DNA from: Thermococcus sp.
GTDB taxonomy: Archaea > Methanobacteriota_B > Thermococci > Thermococcales > Thermococcaceae
Assembly (NCBI RefSeq): GCF_017656495.1
Contig: NZ_JACDNS010000018.1
Coordinates: 1 to 43,457, forward strand
DNA length: 43,457 nucleotides
Direction: 5' to 3'
The position numbers and the translations under genes are program-made. Below the pieces are notes generated by a model. The model saw nothing but the letters and a program-made list of their open reading frames with translations, searched no databases and had not been told where the DNA came from. This document shows, piece by piece, positions 17,647 through 23,713 of the stretch. Within the stretch, counting starts at the first letter, position 1, and every line of letters starts with the position of its first letter.

Positions 17647-18285
17647 GTGGAGATTAGACTAATAGCTTTTGATTTAGAGGGAACACTGGTAAAATCAAAG
17701 TCAAGCTGGGTAGAACTGCACAAGCGCTTTGGTACTTGGGATAAGGGAAAAGAATATGCCGAGAGATTTTTTAGAGGAGAGTTTGATTATCAAACATGGG
17801 CGGATTTAGACGCCTCTCTTTGGAAGGGACGCAAGAGAGAGGAAATCTTGGAGTGGGCAAATTCTGTTGAGTACATGGAGGGAGTTGAAGAGCTCTTTGA
17901 ATTTTTGAGAGAGAACAACTTTAAAATTGCCATAATCAGCGGAGGTTTAATGTGCCTTGCAAAAAGGGTTGCAGATGAGCTTAACGCGGATTATGTGTTT
18001 GCAAATGAGCTCATTTTCGATGAAGAAGGCAGAGTAACGGGAAAAGTCATCGCAAGGGTTGATTTCCAGAATAAAGGAGAAATTTTAGCAAAGCTAAAAG
18101 AGGAGCTTAAGCCTTCATTAACAATAGCTGTGGGGGATGCACACAACGACATTGCAATGTTCAAAGTGGCTGATGTCAGCATAGCAGTAAATCCCCACAA
18201 AGGTGTTAAAGGCAATTATGTTGCAAAGGATTTGAAGGAAGTGAAAGAAATCATCAGGAAGATTTTAGAAGAAAGAGGTCAGTGA
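17647..18285 (+). CDS. HAD-IB phosphatase, phosphoserine-phosphatase-like
   Basis: A 212-residue HAD-superfamily hydrolase with a helical cap. Motif I is FDLEGTLV (D9 nucleophile, E11 in place of the usual second Asp), motif II is IISGG, and motif III is a Lys in the NKGEIL region. The metal-binding loop GDAHNDIAMFKVAD completes the set. The overall form matches SerB-like HAD-IB enzymes of Thermococcales, but the substrate is not certain. GTG at 17647 is chosen because GGAGGGA ends six bases before it; the longer frame starting at 17620 lies inside pcm. Its stop codon lies opposite the 3' guide of a minus-strand C/D sRNA. Confidence 0.85.
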   Translation: MEIRLIAFDLEGTLVKSKSSWVELHKRFGTWDKGKEYAERFFRGEFDYQTWADLDASLWKGRKREEILEWANSVEYMEGVEELFEFLRENNFKIAIISGGLMCLAKRVADELNADYVFANELIFDEEGRVTGKVIARVDFQNKGEILAKLKEELKPSLTIAVGDAHNDIAMFKVADVSIAVNPHKGVKGNYVAKDLKEVKEIIRKILEERGQ

Positions 18286-18331
18286 AGGGCGTGTTCATCA
18301 CTCTTCAGCAAAGCAAAAGTTCATCATCCCT
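18276..18331 (-). ncRNA. C/D-box guide sRNA (dual guide)
   Basis: On the minus strand the order is box C GATGATGA (18328-18321), a 12-base guide (18320-18309), box D' CTGA (18308-18305), a 4-base spacer, box C' TGATGA (18300-18295), a second 12-base guide (18294-18283) and box D CTGA (18282-18279). The 12/4/12 spacing is the standard archaeal sRNP layout. The D guide matches TGAAGGGCGTGT. This resembles the UGAAGGRCGUG stretch near E. coli 23S position 50-60 and would direct methylation at about G54 (from memory). No target was recognised for the D' guide. The RNA is antisense to the last bases of the HAD gene. Confidence 0.85.
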
Positions 18332-18389
18332 GTAGGCCCAGCCGGAACCCCCGCTTCACTGTTCCGCGGAGAGGGCGGGAGCTGGGCCT
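18331..18389 (-). ncRNA. GC-rich hairpin, possible H/ACA-like guide next to the C/D sRNA
   Basis: A markedly GC-rich 59-base element sits in AT-rich surroundings. A 9-bp perfect outer stem (AGGCCCAGC/GCTGGGCCT) encloses 38 bases. The inner part can fold as TCTCCGC/GCGGGGG, leaving an internal loop. The minus-strand 3' arm is then followed directly by T-ACA, 14 bases from that inner stem. This is the geometry of an archaeal H/ACA guide. A competing fold (CGGAAC/GTTCCG) exists, so the class is unproven. Box C of the sRNA starts only two bases after the ACA. The plus strand could instead encode a stable hairpin. Confidence 0.5.
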
Positions 18390-18411
18390 CCAGTAAAAAC
18401 CTTAGTGAGGA

Positions 18412-18421
18412 CAGTTTAAAA
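18412..18421 (-). promoter_or_regulatory. possible TATA element for the hairpin/sRNA transcript
   Basis: The minus strand reads GTTTTTAAACT about 25 bases ahead of the outer stem. It lies just after the prepilin-peptidase stop. It could give the RNAs their own transcript, or they could be processed from the 3' UTR of the peptidase message. Confidence 0.3.
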
Positions 18422-18423
18422 AC

Positions 18424-19551
18424 TTAAAGCCCGCTCATCTTCTGGAGCAGTAACCAGAACAAGTCGCCATAAAAGACCGAGATTAAAAATCCCAAAAAGA
18501 GTGCCGGTGCAAAGGGCATGGCTTTTCTAACGATGAACTCATTTTCGAGCTTTCCTTCCTCAACAAGCTTTTTGAGCTTTTCTATTTGCTCTTTTGTTAG
18601 ACCTTCAGCAGTTGGAGATGCTATGATACCCTCATAATGAGGCTTTAGGAGACTTAAATTACCAGTAGCTAAAGCTTTTTTGAATTTATCTATAAAGCTT
18701 TCTCTATCTCTTAGAATTTCTCCATTCTTTTCGTAAATCCACTCCCCCAGAATGTCCCACTCCTTTAAATTCTCAACAGGTTTCTTTTCTATAAGAATCT
18801 CTTCCCTGAGAACTTTAACAATAGAGAAAAAGACTTTGAAGATGTAGAATACAATCAAGAGCTTTGCAAAAGATAACAGAAAGACAAATCCAACAATATA
18901 AGTGAAAACAGCCAACATTATAGTGCCGAGTATGTTACTAGCTTTTTTGTATTTCCCCAATATTCCTAATATTACTAAAGTTCCAATCCATCTAATCAGT
19001 GGATGTAACGTAATGCCAAAATAATACTGCAGAGCTATAAACAATCCTAATGAAACCATAATCCAGAGAGCTAGCTCAATAGTTAACGTTAAGTTTTCAG
19101 TGAAAACGATTTTCAGCTTGTCTATTTTTTTCTTGACAATTAAGCCCCCTAGAGCATAAATAAATAGGAAGGGGAAAACTCCAATTATACTGTTGAACAA
19201 AAGGGTTAATGCGTGGAGGGGATAGTAAACTGCGTAAGGAGCTTTTATCTTAGCAAATTCTGAAGCATATGGAAAGAGTGCAGAATATCCAGCTAAGATT
19301 ACGACATCCCCACTTGCCCATCCTCCCATTAAGTACATAAAGTAGCCCAACAAAAACCCCGCTCCAAGGCCCATTAATCCTGAAAATGCATAAAAGAGAT
19401 CCCCAACTTTAAGACCCTTATACATATAATAGACTATTCCCAGAGCAACAAAAGGAAAAACATGTTTATCATCAATAAAACCAGTTTTTATGTCAGTATA
19501 GGAAGTCAAAATCCCCATAATAACCCCAAGAGCTACCAAGAAGAGCTCCAT
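18424..19551 (-). CDS. prepilin / pre-archaellin peptidase (A24 aspartyl protease)
   Basis: A 375-residue polytopic membrane protease that removes class III signal peptides. The first catalytic Asp is in SYTDIKTGFIDD (D19) and the second in GGWASGDVVIL, the GxGD-type site, here with Ser-Gly-Asp. Membrane segments alternate from residue 1 to about 245. A charged cytosolic domain of about 90 residues follows (KKPVENLKEWDILGEWIYEK onward), ending in a last membrane helix near the C-terminus. The start follows GAGGTGAAATA. The two small prepilins lie immediately upstream on the same strand, ten bases away, so enzyme and substrates are probably co-expressed. It may also mature ArlB. Confidence 0.88.
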   Translation of the reverse strand: MELFLVALGVIMGILTSYTDIKTGFIDDKHVFPFVALGIVYYMYKGLKVGDLFYAFSGLMGLGAGFLLGYFMYLMGGWASGDVVILAGYSALFPYASEFAKIKAPYAVYYPLHALTLLFNSIIGVFPFLFIYALGGLIVKKKIDKLKIVFTENLTLTIELALWIMVSLGLFIALQYYFGITLHPLIRWIGTLVILGILGKYKKASNILGTIMLAVFTYIVGFVFLLSFAKLLIVFYIFKVFFSIVKVLREEILIEKKPVENLKEWDILGEWIYEKNGEILRDRESFIDKFKKALATGNLSLLKPHYEGIIASPTAEGLTKEQIEKLKKLVEEGKLENEFIVRKAMPFAPALFLGFLISVFYGDLFWLLLQKMSGL

Positions 19552-19560
19552 TATTTCACC

Positions 19561-19725
19561 TCAAAGATTTTCTATAAGCTTTTGTCTAATTGTCGTTGTA
19601 TAGTTAGCTATTACGTCATTTATATTTTGCATACTGTTTAGAATAACCTGGAGAGTTATAGCGACAAGTATCAAAGCAGCAGCTACCATGAACAAATATT
19701 CTAATGCAGTTTGAGCTCGTCTCAA
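19561..19725 (-). CDS. small type IV prepilin (class III signal peptide)
   Basis: A 54-residue reading frame: MRRAQTALEY, then the hydrophobic helix LFMVAAALILVAITLQVIL, then a polar tail ending in RQKLIENL. The RRA|QTALEY junction is the class III prepilin site with Gln at +1 and Glu at +5. The start is TTG at 19725, five bases after GGTGA. This is supported by the paralogue next door, which starts with the same MRRAQTALEYLFM at an ATG. A GTG nine bases upstream is possible but has no ribosome site. It lies between its paralogue and the peptidase gene. Confidence 0.8.
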   Translation of the reverse strand: MRRAQTALEYLFMVAAALILVAITLQVILNSMQNINDVIANYTTTIRQKLIENL

Positions 19726-19761
19726 CTTTCTCACCAAGAGATAATTTGAAATTCAACAAAT

Positions 19762-19947
19762 TTAAAGGTTATTATATTCCTCCTTAACTTGCTCTGTAAG
19801 ATTGGATGTTGCATTAACAATAGCTGTACCTAGATTTTCTGTATCTCCTGAAGTTGACTGCGGATGGACACGATATAGAATTATAAGAACCATAATTGCC
19901 ACAGTCATCATGAACAAGTATTCCAACGCAGTTTGTGCTCTTCTCAT
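19762..19947 (-). CDS. small type IV prepilin (class III signal peptide)
   Basis: A 61-residue prepilin: MRRAQTALEY followed by LFMMTVAIMVLIILYRV and a short polar tail with two N-x-S/T sequons (NATSNLT). Cleavage is expected before Q5. The first 13 residues match the neighbouring paralogue, so the pair arose by duplication and then diverged in the tail. The ATG follows GGGTGACACAAC, and TCTTTATATCAA near 19983-19994 serves as a probable TATA box. It is the first gene of a three-gene pilin-peptidase operon. Confidence 0.85.
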   Translation of the reverse strand: MRRAQTALEYLFMMTVAIMVLIILYRVHPQSTSGDTENLGTAIVNATSNLTEQVKEEYNNL

Positions 19948-19999
19948 GTTGTGTCACCCATAGTACTTTCTAAGGTAAAATATTGATATAAAGATATTT

Positions 20000-20034
20000 C
20001 CCCAAAATTGGGTTACACTTACTAAAAATTGGGG
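20000..20034. promoter_or_regulatory. inverted repeat in the divergent pilin/ASCH promoter region
   Basis: CCCCAA at 20000-20005 and TTGGGG at 20029-20034 form a 6-bp inverted repeat. Inside it CCCAA-AA-TTGGG (20001-20012) forms a second, tight one. The element lies between the TATA box of the pilin operon and the plus-strand TATA (TTATAATATTTTTAAAC, about 20036-20052). It could be an operator acting on both. Confidence 0.35.
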
Positions 20035-20080
20035 AGTTATAATATTTTTAAACACATGGGAGTACTAGGACTGAAGAACC

Positions 20081-20428
20081 ATGAAGGTGTATAAGCTCTA
20101 TGTTAAAGATGAATACCTTGAGATGATAAAAAGCGGAAAAAAGAGGATTGAGGTTAGGGTAGCATATCCTCAAATAAGAAACATCAAAGCGAAAGATAAA
20201 ATACTCTTTAACAACCTTGTACCCGCTGAGGTAATTAGTGTAAAAAAATATGAGACATTTAGACAGGTACTTAGAGAAGAGCCCATTGAGAAAATTTTCC
20301 CTGACAATCCAAGCTTTGAAAAAGCCTTAAAAAGATTTCATGAAATGTACCCAAAATGGAAGGAAAACCGCTATGGTGTAATTGCCATTAAATTCCGCCT
20401 TCTGAAACCAAAATCAAAAGGTGAGTAA
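20081..20428 (+). CDS. ASCH-domain protein
   Basis: A 115-residue protein that is essentially one ASCH domain, a beta-barrel related to PUA and thought to bind RNA or nucleotides. The opening [20 protein letters not shown], the conserved IEVRV strand and the [10 protein letters not shown] turn support this. It carries many Lys and Arg residues. Function unknown. Its stop overlaps the ribosome site of the next ASCH gene, so the two form an operon. The ATG at 20081 has only a weak purine stretch upstream and may be read from a short leader. Confidence 0.75.
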   Translation: MKVYKLYVKDEYLEMIKSGKKRIEVRVAYPQIRNIKAKDKILFNNLVPAEVISVKKYETFRQVLREEPIEKIFPDNPSFEKALKRFHEMYPKWKENRYGVIAIKFRLLKPKSKGE

Positions 20429-20429
20429 A

Positions 20430-21002
20430 GTGAAGAACTTAAAATTCGATGGACGTTATAAAGACATGATAATCAGTGGAAAAAAACGAGCGACCATTAG
20501 ATTGGGGAGAAAGATAAATCTAAAGCCCGGTGATGAAGTGCTGATACATTCTGGAGGATACGTTCTAGGTAAAGGGGTAGTAAAGAGAGTTGAAACAAAG
20601 AAAGTTTCTGAGCTCACTGACGAAGATGCCCGCCTAGATGGATTTAAAAACAAAGAAGAGCTTCTAAAAGCTCTAAAGGAACACTATAGACGCTTAACCC
20701 CAGAAACACCAGCAACAATAATTGAATTTGAGATAACCAAGCTCTTGGATAAACCCATTCTCTCAGCGGATTTTCCATATGAAGGGAACAATCCAATCGA
20801 AATTGCAGAAAAGGCACTTAAATATCTCGACAATCTAAGCTTTGAGGAAATTGCGCTTTTAAACCTCTTTCTGAAAGAAGGAAGTCTTAGAAAGGCAGCA
20901 TACAAACTTGGAGGATTAAACAAGAGATATAAAATCAGAGAAGTTTTAAGAAAGGCTTATGAAGAGCTTAAAAAGAAAGGTTTAATGGGACCAAAGATTT
21001 AA
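20430..21002 (+). CDS. ASCH-domain protein with C-terminal helical domain
   Basis: A 190-residue protein. An N-terminal ASCH domain (FDGRYKDMIISGKKRATIR, LKPGDEVLIHSGGYVLGKGVV) is followed from about residue 120 by a helical segment. That segment resembles a helix-turn-helix (LSFEEIALLNLFLKEGSLRK, AAYKLGGLNKRYKIREVLRK). The start is GTG 20430, chosen because GGTGA at 20420-20424 fits it. A GTG at 20421 is the longer option. The 3' end overlaps the convergent minus-strand gene by four bases. Confidence 0.72.
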   Translation: MKNLKFDGRYKDMIISGKKRATIRLGRKINLKPGDEVLIHSGGYVLGKGVVKRVETKKVSELTDEDARLDGFKNKEELLKALKEHYRRLTPETPATIIEFEITKLLDKPILSADFPYEGNNPIEIAEKALKYLDNLSFEEIALLNLFLKEGSLRKAAYKLGGLNKRYKIREVLRKAYEELKKKGLMGPKI

Positions 21003-21283
21003 TACACCCATATTTGTTGTCTTGAATCCCAATACTCTTCTAGCTCCTCCTTTGTGTGATGTTCAGCCACTGGATATATTCTTACTGAATATACACCCTT
21101 CATTTGAGAAATCTCAATGGCAAAGTCTCTTAAGCTTCTCTCGCTTTCAATATTCATTATTGCCACTACATTCGGATCTCCTTTAATTTTATGAATCTCC
21201 TCTATTAACCCTCTCTCCCATAATTGCTTCTCAATCTCACTAATTTTTTCCTCAAGCACGCTTATAACTAATATAACCTTCAT
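20999..21283 (-). CDS. stand-alone Lrp/AsnC-type ligand-binding domain protein
   Basis: A 94-residue alpha/beta protein with the RAM (regulation of amino-acid metabolism) fold pattern. The features are MKVILVISVLEEKISEIEKQ, then the strand NVVAIMNIES, the helix RSLRDFAIEISQM and the strand GVYSVRIYPVAEH. It has no DNA-binding domain. The start is ATG 21283, five bases after GGGGTGAGAG; the longer open frame to 21490 has no such signal. The C-terminal 17 residues are very acidic and aromatic. The neighbour upstream on the same strand is of the same class. Confidence 0.65.
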   Translation of the reverse strand: MKVILVISVLEEKISEIEKQLWERGLIEEIHKIKGDPNVVAIMNIESERSLRDFAIEISQMKGVYSVRIYPVAEHHTKEELEEYWDSRQQIWVY

Positions 21284-21368
21284 ACTCTCACCCCATACTA
21301 TAATATATCCAAAACAATTTATACGCTCTATGCTCACTCTAAGTGATGAAAAATGACAAAATGGGAAT

Positions 21369-21656
21369 TTAAAACACATAAAAAACAGTATTCTTACCCA
21401 TCTCTTTGATCTGAGGATTTTCAATGGAATTTTTAAATATACTACTTGATAATTTAATCGGATAGAGTTTGAACTTTCCCCTTCCCACAAGCCTTGCTAG
21501 TCTTAAACTAAATTCTTTAAGCTCATTTTCATCGGCAAATTCAACCTTAGCTATGAAATCATACTCCCCATAGAGCCAGTATCCCTCTACGGGGAGCTTT
21601 TTGAGTACTTCATCCCTCACTCCCCACACCAATAGTATAGCCTCGAGTGCAACCAC
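21369..21656 (-). CDS. stand-alone Lrp/AsnC-type ligand-binding domain protein
   Basis: A 95-residue RAM-like domain: VALEAILLVWGVRDEVLKKL, then GYWLYGEYDFIAKVEF (the YGxYDxxxKV pattern typical of Lrp C-terminal domains), then a helix and strand (LARLVGRGKFKLYPIKLS). No helix-turn-helix is present. The frame is open to TTG 21731. TATATACC near 21692-21700 would start transcription around 21670, so the GTG at 21656 is preferred even though a GGGGGTG overlaps it rather than preceding it. The start is therefore uncertain. Confidence 0.55.
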   Translation of the reverse strand: MVALEAILLVWGVRDEVLKKLPVEGYWLYGEYDFIAKVEFADENELKEFSLRLARLVGRGKFKLYPIKLSSSIFKNSIENPQIKEMGKNTVFYVF

Positions 21657-21857
21657 CCCCAGAGACTTTTTAGCTATCAAATGTGAAAGAGGTATATATT
21701 CTTTTTGTAAATTTTTCGGATAAAATTTCAAAATTTAGAAAAATTTTTGATAAGTTTCTGTCATCTATGCAATAATGCTTTCATGGAATCCAAATATTTA
21801 ATCCACAAATAACAAAGGGTTTTAACTCAAAAATCAGAGATAAACACGGTGGTGTTC

Positions 21858-22562
21858 ATGATTAAAGCAGTGTTCTTTGATTTTGTCGGGACTCTCTTAA
21901 GCAAAGAGAGCGAAGCCGTTACCCATCTCAAAATCATGGAAGAAGTTCTGAAGAATGCGAATGCAAAGGTTGAGGTTAATGCAAAACAGCTTTTGGAGGA
22001 GTATGAGCATCTCACAAAAGAAGAGTTCAGCAAATTGGCAGGAAAACCTTACAAGCCAATACGCATCATAGAGATTGAAGTCCTCGAAAAACTTGCCCAA
22101 AAACATGGCTTTAAAGTTCCAGAAGATTTCTGGCAAACCCACTTGAAAATGCACCAACTCTATGGAAAACTTTATCCAGAAGTCGTTGAAACTCTAAAAG
22201 AGCTCAGAAAGAGAGGTTATCACGTTGGACTTATTACAGACTCAGATAATGACTATTTAAGAGCTCATTTAGAAGCATTGGGAATTCTTAACCTCTTTGA
22301 CAGCATAACAACAAGTGAAGAGGCAGGATTCTTTAAGCCACATCCGAAAGTTTTCGAAATTGCACTTAAAAAAGCTGGAGTTAAAGGAGAAGAAGCAGTT
22401 TATGTTGGTGATAATCCTCTCAAAGATTGTGTTGGTGCAAGGCAAGTTGATATGGTAAGCATCTTGCTTGATAAAACGGGAGAAAAGAGAGAGCTGTGGG
22501 GAGAGTGTGAGTTCATAATAAGCGACTTAAGGGAAGTTTTAGACATAGTATCTGAGATCTGA
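21858..22562 (+). CDS. HAD-superfamily hydrolase, haloacid-dehalogenase-like
   Basis: A 234-residue HAD hydrolase with a helical cap. Motif I is FFDFVGTLL: D8 nucleophile, with Val at the position of the second Asp. Motif II is LITDSDND, motif III the Lys in FFKPHPK, and motif IV is YVGDNPLKDCVGA. Val at the general acid position is seen in dehalogenase-like or otherwise atypical HADs, so phosphatase activity is uncertain. ATG 21858 follows GGTGGTG; a longer GTG start at 21849 is possible. A probable TATA (AAATATTTAATCC) lies near 21788. A minus-strand C/D sRNA abuts its stop codon. Confidence 0.82.
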   Translation: MIKAVFFDFVGTLLSKESEAVTHLKIMEEVLKNANAKVEVNAKQLLEEYEHLTKEEFSKLAGKPYKPIRIIEIEVLEKLAQKHGFKVPEDFWQTHLKMHQLYGKLYPEVVETLKELRKRGYHVGLITDSDNDYLRAHLEALGILNLFDSITTSEEAGFFKPHPKVFEIALKKAGVKGEEAVYVGDNPLKDCVGARQVDMVSILLDKTGEKRELWGECEFIISDLREVLDIVSEI

Positions 22563-22619
22563 GGTCAGCAACGGCAGGGTTCATCACAACTCAGCCAGCG
22601 AAATTATCATCATCCCTCT
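22562..22619 (-). ncRNA. C/D-box guide sRNA (dual guide, probable 23S rRNA target)
   Basis: Minus strand: box C GATGATGA (22614-22607), guide of 12 bases (22606-22595), D' CTGA (22594-22591), spacer of 4, C' TGATGA (22586-22581), guide of 12 (22580-22569), D CTGA (22568-22565). The D' guide can pair with AGCGAAATT, a highly conserved 23S stretch around E. coli 1932-1940, predicting methylation near C1934. The D guide can pair, with one G-U, with AACGGCGGG about 30 bases upstream, predicting G1903. Two close sites in one rRNA helix region are typical of archaeal dual guides. rRNA sequence is from memory. Confidence 0.87.
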
Positions 22620-22623
22620 CTTT

Positions 22624-23184
22624 TCAGCTCAGCCTTTTTTTCGCCTCCCATAACCTTTGAAAGACTGTAATCCAAGCTAAGACTGCAACAATGTAAACTC
22701 CCACATCCACTCTGTTAAAGAATGCTGCAATTATTAGAATTAGCAGTCTTTCAGCTCTCTCTGCAATACCCACAGCTAAAGTCCCACTTCCAGCAAGTTC
22801 TGCTCTGCACCTTTCGTAACTTACCAAATATGACCCAATTAGAGCTATGAATGCAATTTTCCAATCAACCAAACCACCATAAGCAATTCCAAATAAAACT
22901 GCCCCATCACTAACTCTATCAGTTGTTGAATCTAAAAACGCCCCAAAACGGGAAGTTCTGCCAGTTAGCCTTGCTAAAGTGCCGTCAAGGGCATCAATTA
23001 ATGAGCCAAAGATTAGAGTTAATGCCGCTAATCTTTGCTCCCCCATAGCAAAGAAGTAAGCAGCTAATAGTGAGATCAGCATTCCAATAACAGTGAGCTG
23101 ATTTGGAGTTAGGCCGATTTTTGCTAGAGGTCTAACGATTGCTTCTAGGTAACCCTTGAAAACTGGCCTGTATCTATTGAGCAT
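22624..23184 (-). CDS. CDP-alcohol phosphatidyltransferase, archaetidylinositol-phosphate synthase type
   Basis: A 186-residue integral membrane enzyme. The family signature [20 protein letters not shown] plus LDSTTDR carries the DxxDGxxAR...GxxxDxxxD catalytic Asp residues. About five to six hydrophobic helices are visible. In Thermococcales this subfamily attaches inositol-1-phosphate to CDP-archaeol, making archaetidylinositol phosphate. Gene start ATG 23184 lies just after GAGGGAG and overlaps the trm56 3' end by eleven bases. It is the last gene of a four-gene minus-strand operon. Confidence 0.85.
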   Translation of the reverse strand: MLNRYRPVFKGYLEAIVRPLAKIGLTPNQLTVIGMLISLLAAYFFAMGEQRLAALTLIFGSLIDALDGTLARLTGRTSRFGAFLDSTTDRVSDGAVLFGIAYGGLVDWKIAFIALIGSYLVSYERCRAELAGSGTLAVGIAERAERLLILIIAAFFNRVDVGVYIVAVLAWITVFQRLWEAKKRLS

Positions 23185-23713
23185 CTCCCTCGACCTCTAT
23201 CACCTTTTTCCCTCTTTCTTGGGGTATTATCTTGAGTTTAGCATTTTTGAATTCTTTCCTTAGCCCTTCTCCCTCTAAAAGTCTGTCCAAAAATACTGCT
23301 AACGCTGCAACCTCACTGTGTGGCTGGTTCCCAATTGCAACATTGTACTGGGCAAGCTCGTAAACTTCTCTCGGGACTTTTTCTGCTCCTACAACAACTA
23401 AGATGTTTTTTCCACGTTTTAAATCTTCCTTGATTTTAGGCAGTATGTCATCAACATGAATTCCATACATTGTGAGGTGGACTATCTTTCCCTCCCATTC
23501 ACGCATTATCTTTTTCCAGTGGGGATCAAATTTTATGAAAAATGGTCCTCCCCAACGTTTTACAACGTCTTCAACACTTTCCCTTACATGTTCGTCCTCA
23601 TCAGCTGCAATTATTATTCCATCAGCCCCAAAAGCTCTTGCTGTTAACGCTACGTGAGTTGTTATTCTTTTATCTCTCTCGGGTCTATGCCCTAATCTAA
23701 GTACTACTATCAC
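23174..23713 (-). CDS. trm56: tRNA (cytidine(56)-2'-O)-methyltransferase
   Basis: A 179-residue SPOUT-class methyltransferase that makes Cm56 in the T loop of archaeal tRNAs. The N-terminal [20 protein letters not shown] and the knot segment [20 protein letters not shown] followed by [20 protein letters not shown] match the archaeal Trm56 family closely. The start is GTG 23713 after GGGGGGTG with five bases spacing; the longer frame to 23740 lies inside the upstream lipoprotein gene. The stop of that gene overlaps this start by four bases, so they are coupled. Confidence 0.92.
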   Translation of the reverse strand: MIVVLRLGHRPERDKRITTHVALTARAFGADGIIIAADEDEHVRESVEDVVKRWGGPFFIKFDPHWKKIMREWEGKIVHLTMYGIHVDDILPKIKEDLKRGKNILVVVGAEKVPREVYELAQYNVAIGNQPHSEVAALAVFLDRLLEGEGLRKEFKNAKLKIIPQERGKKVIEVEGDAQ

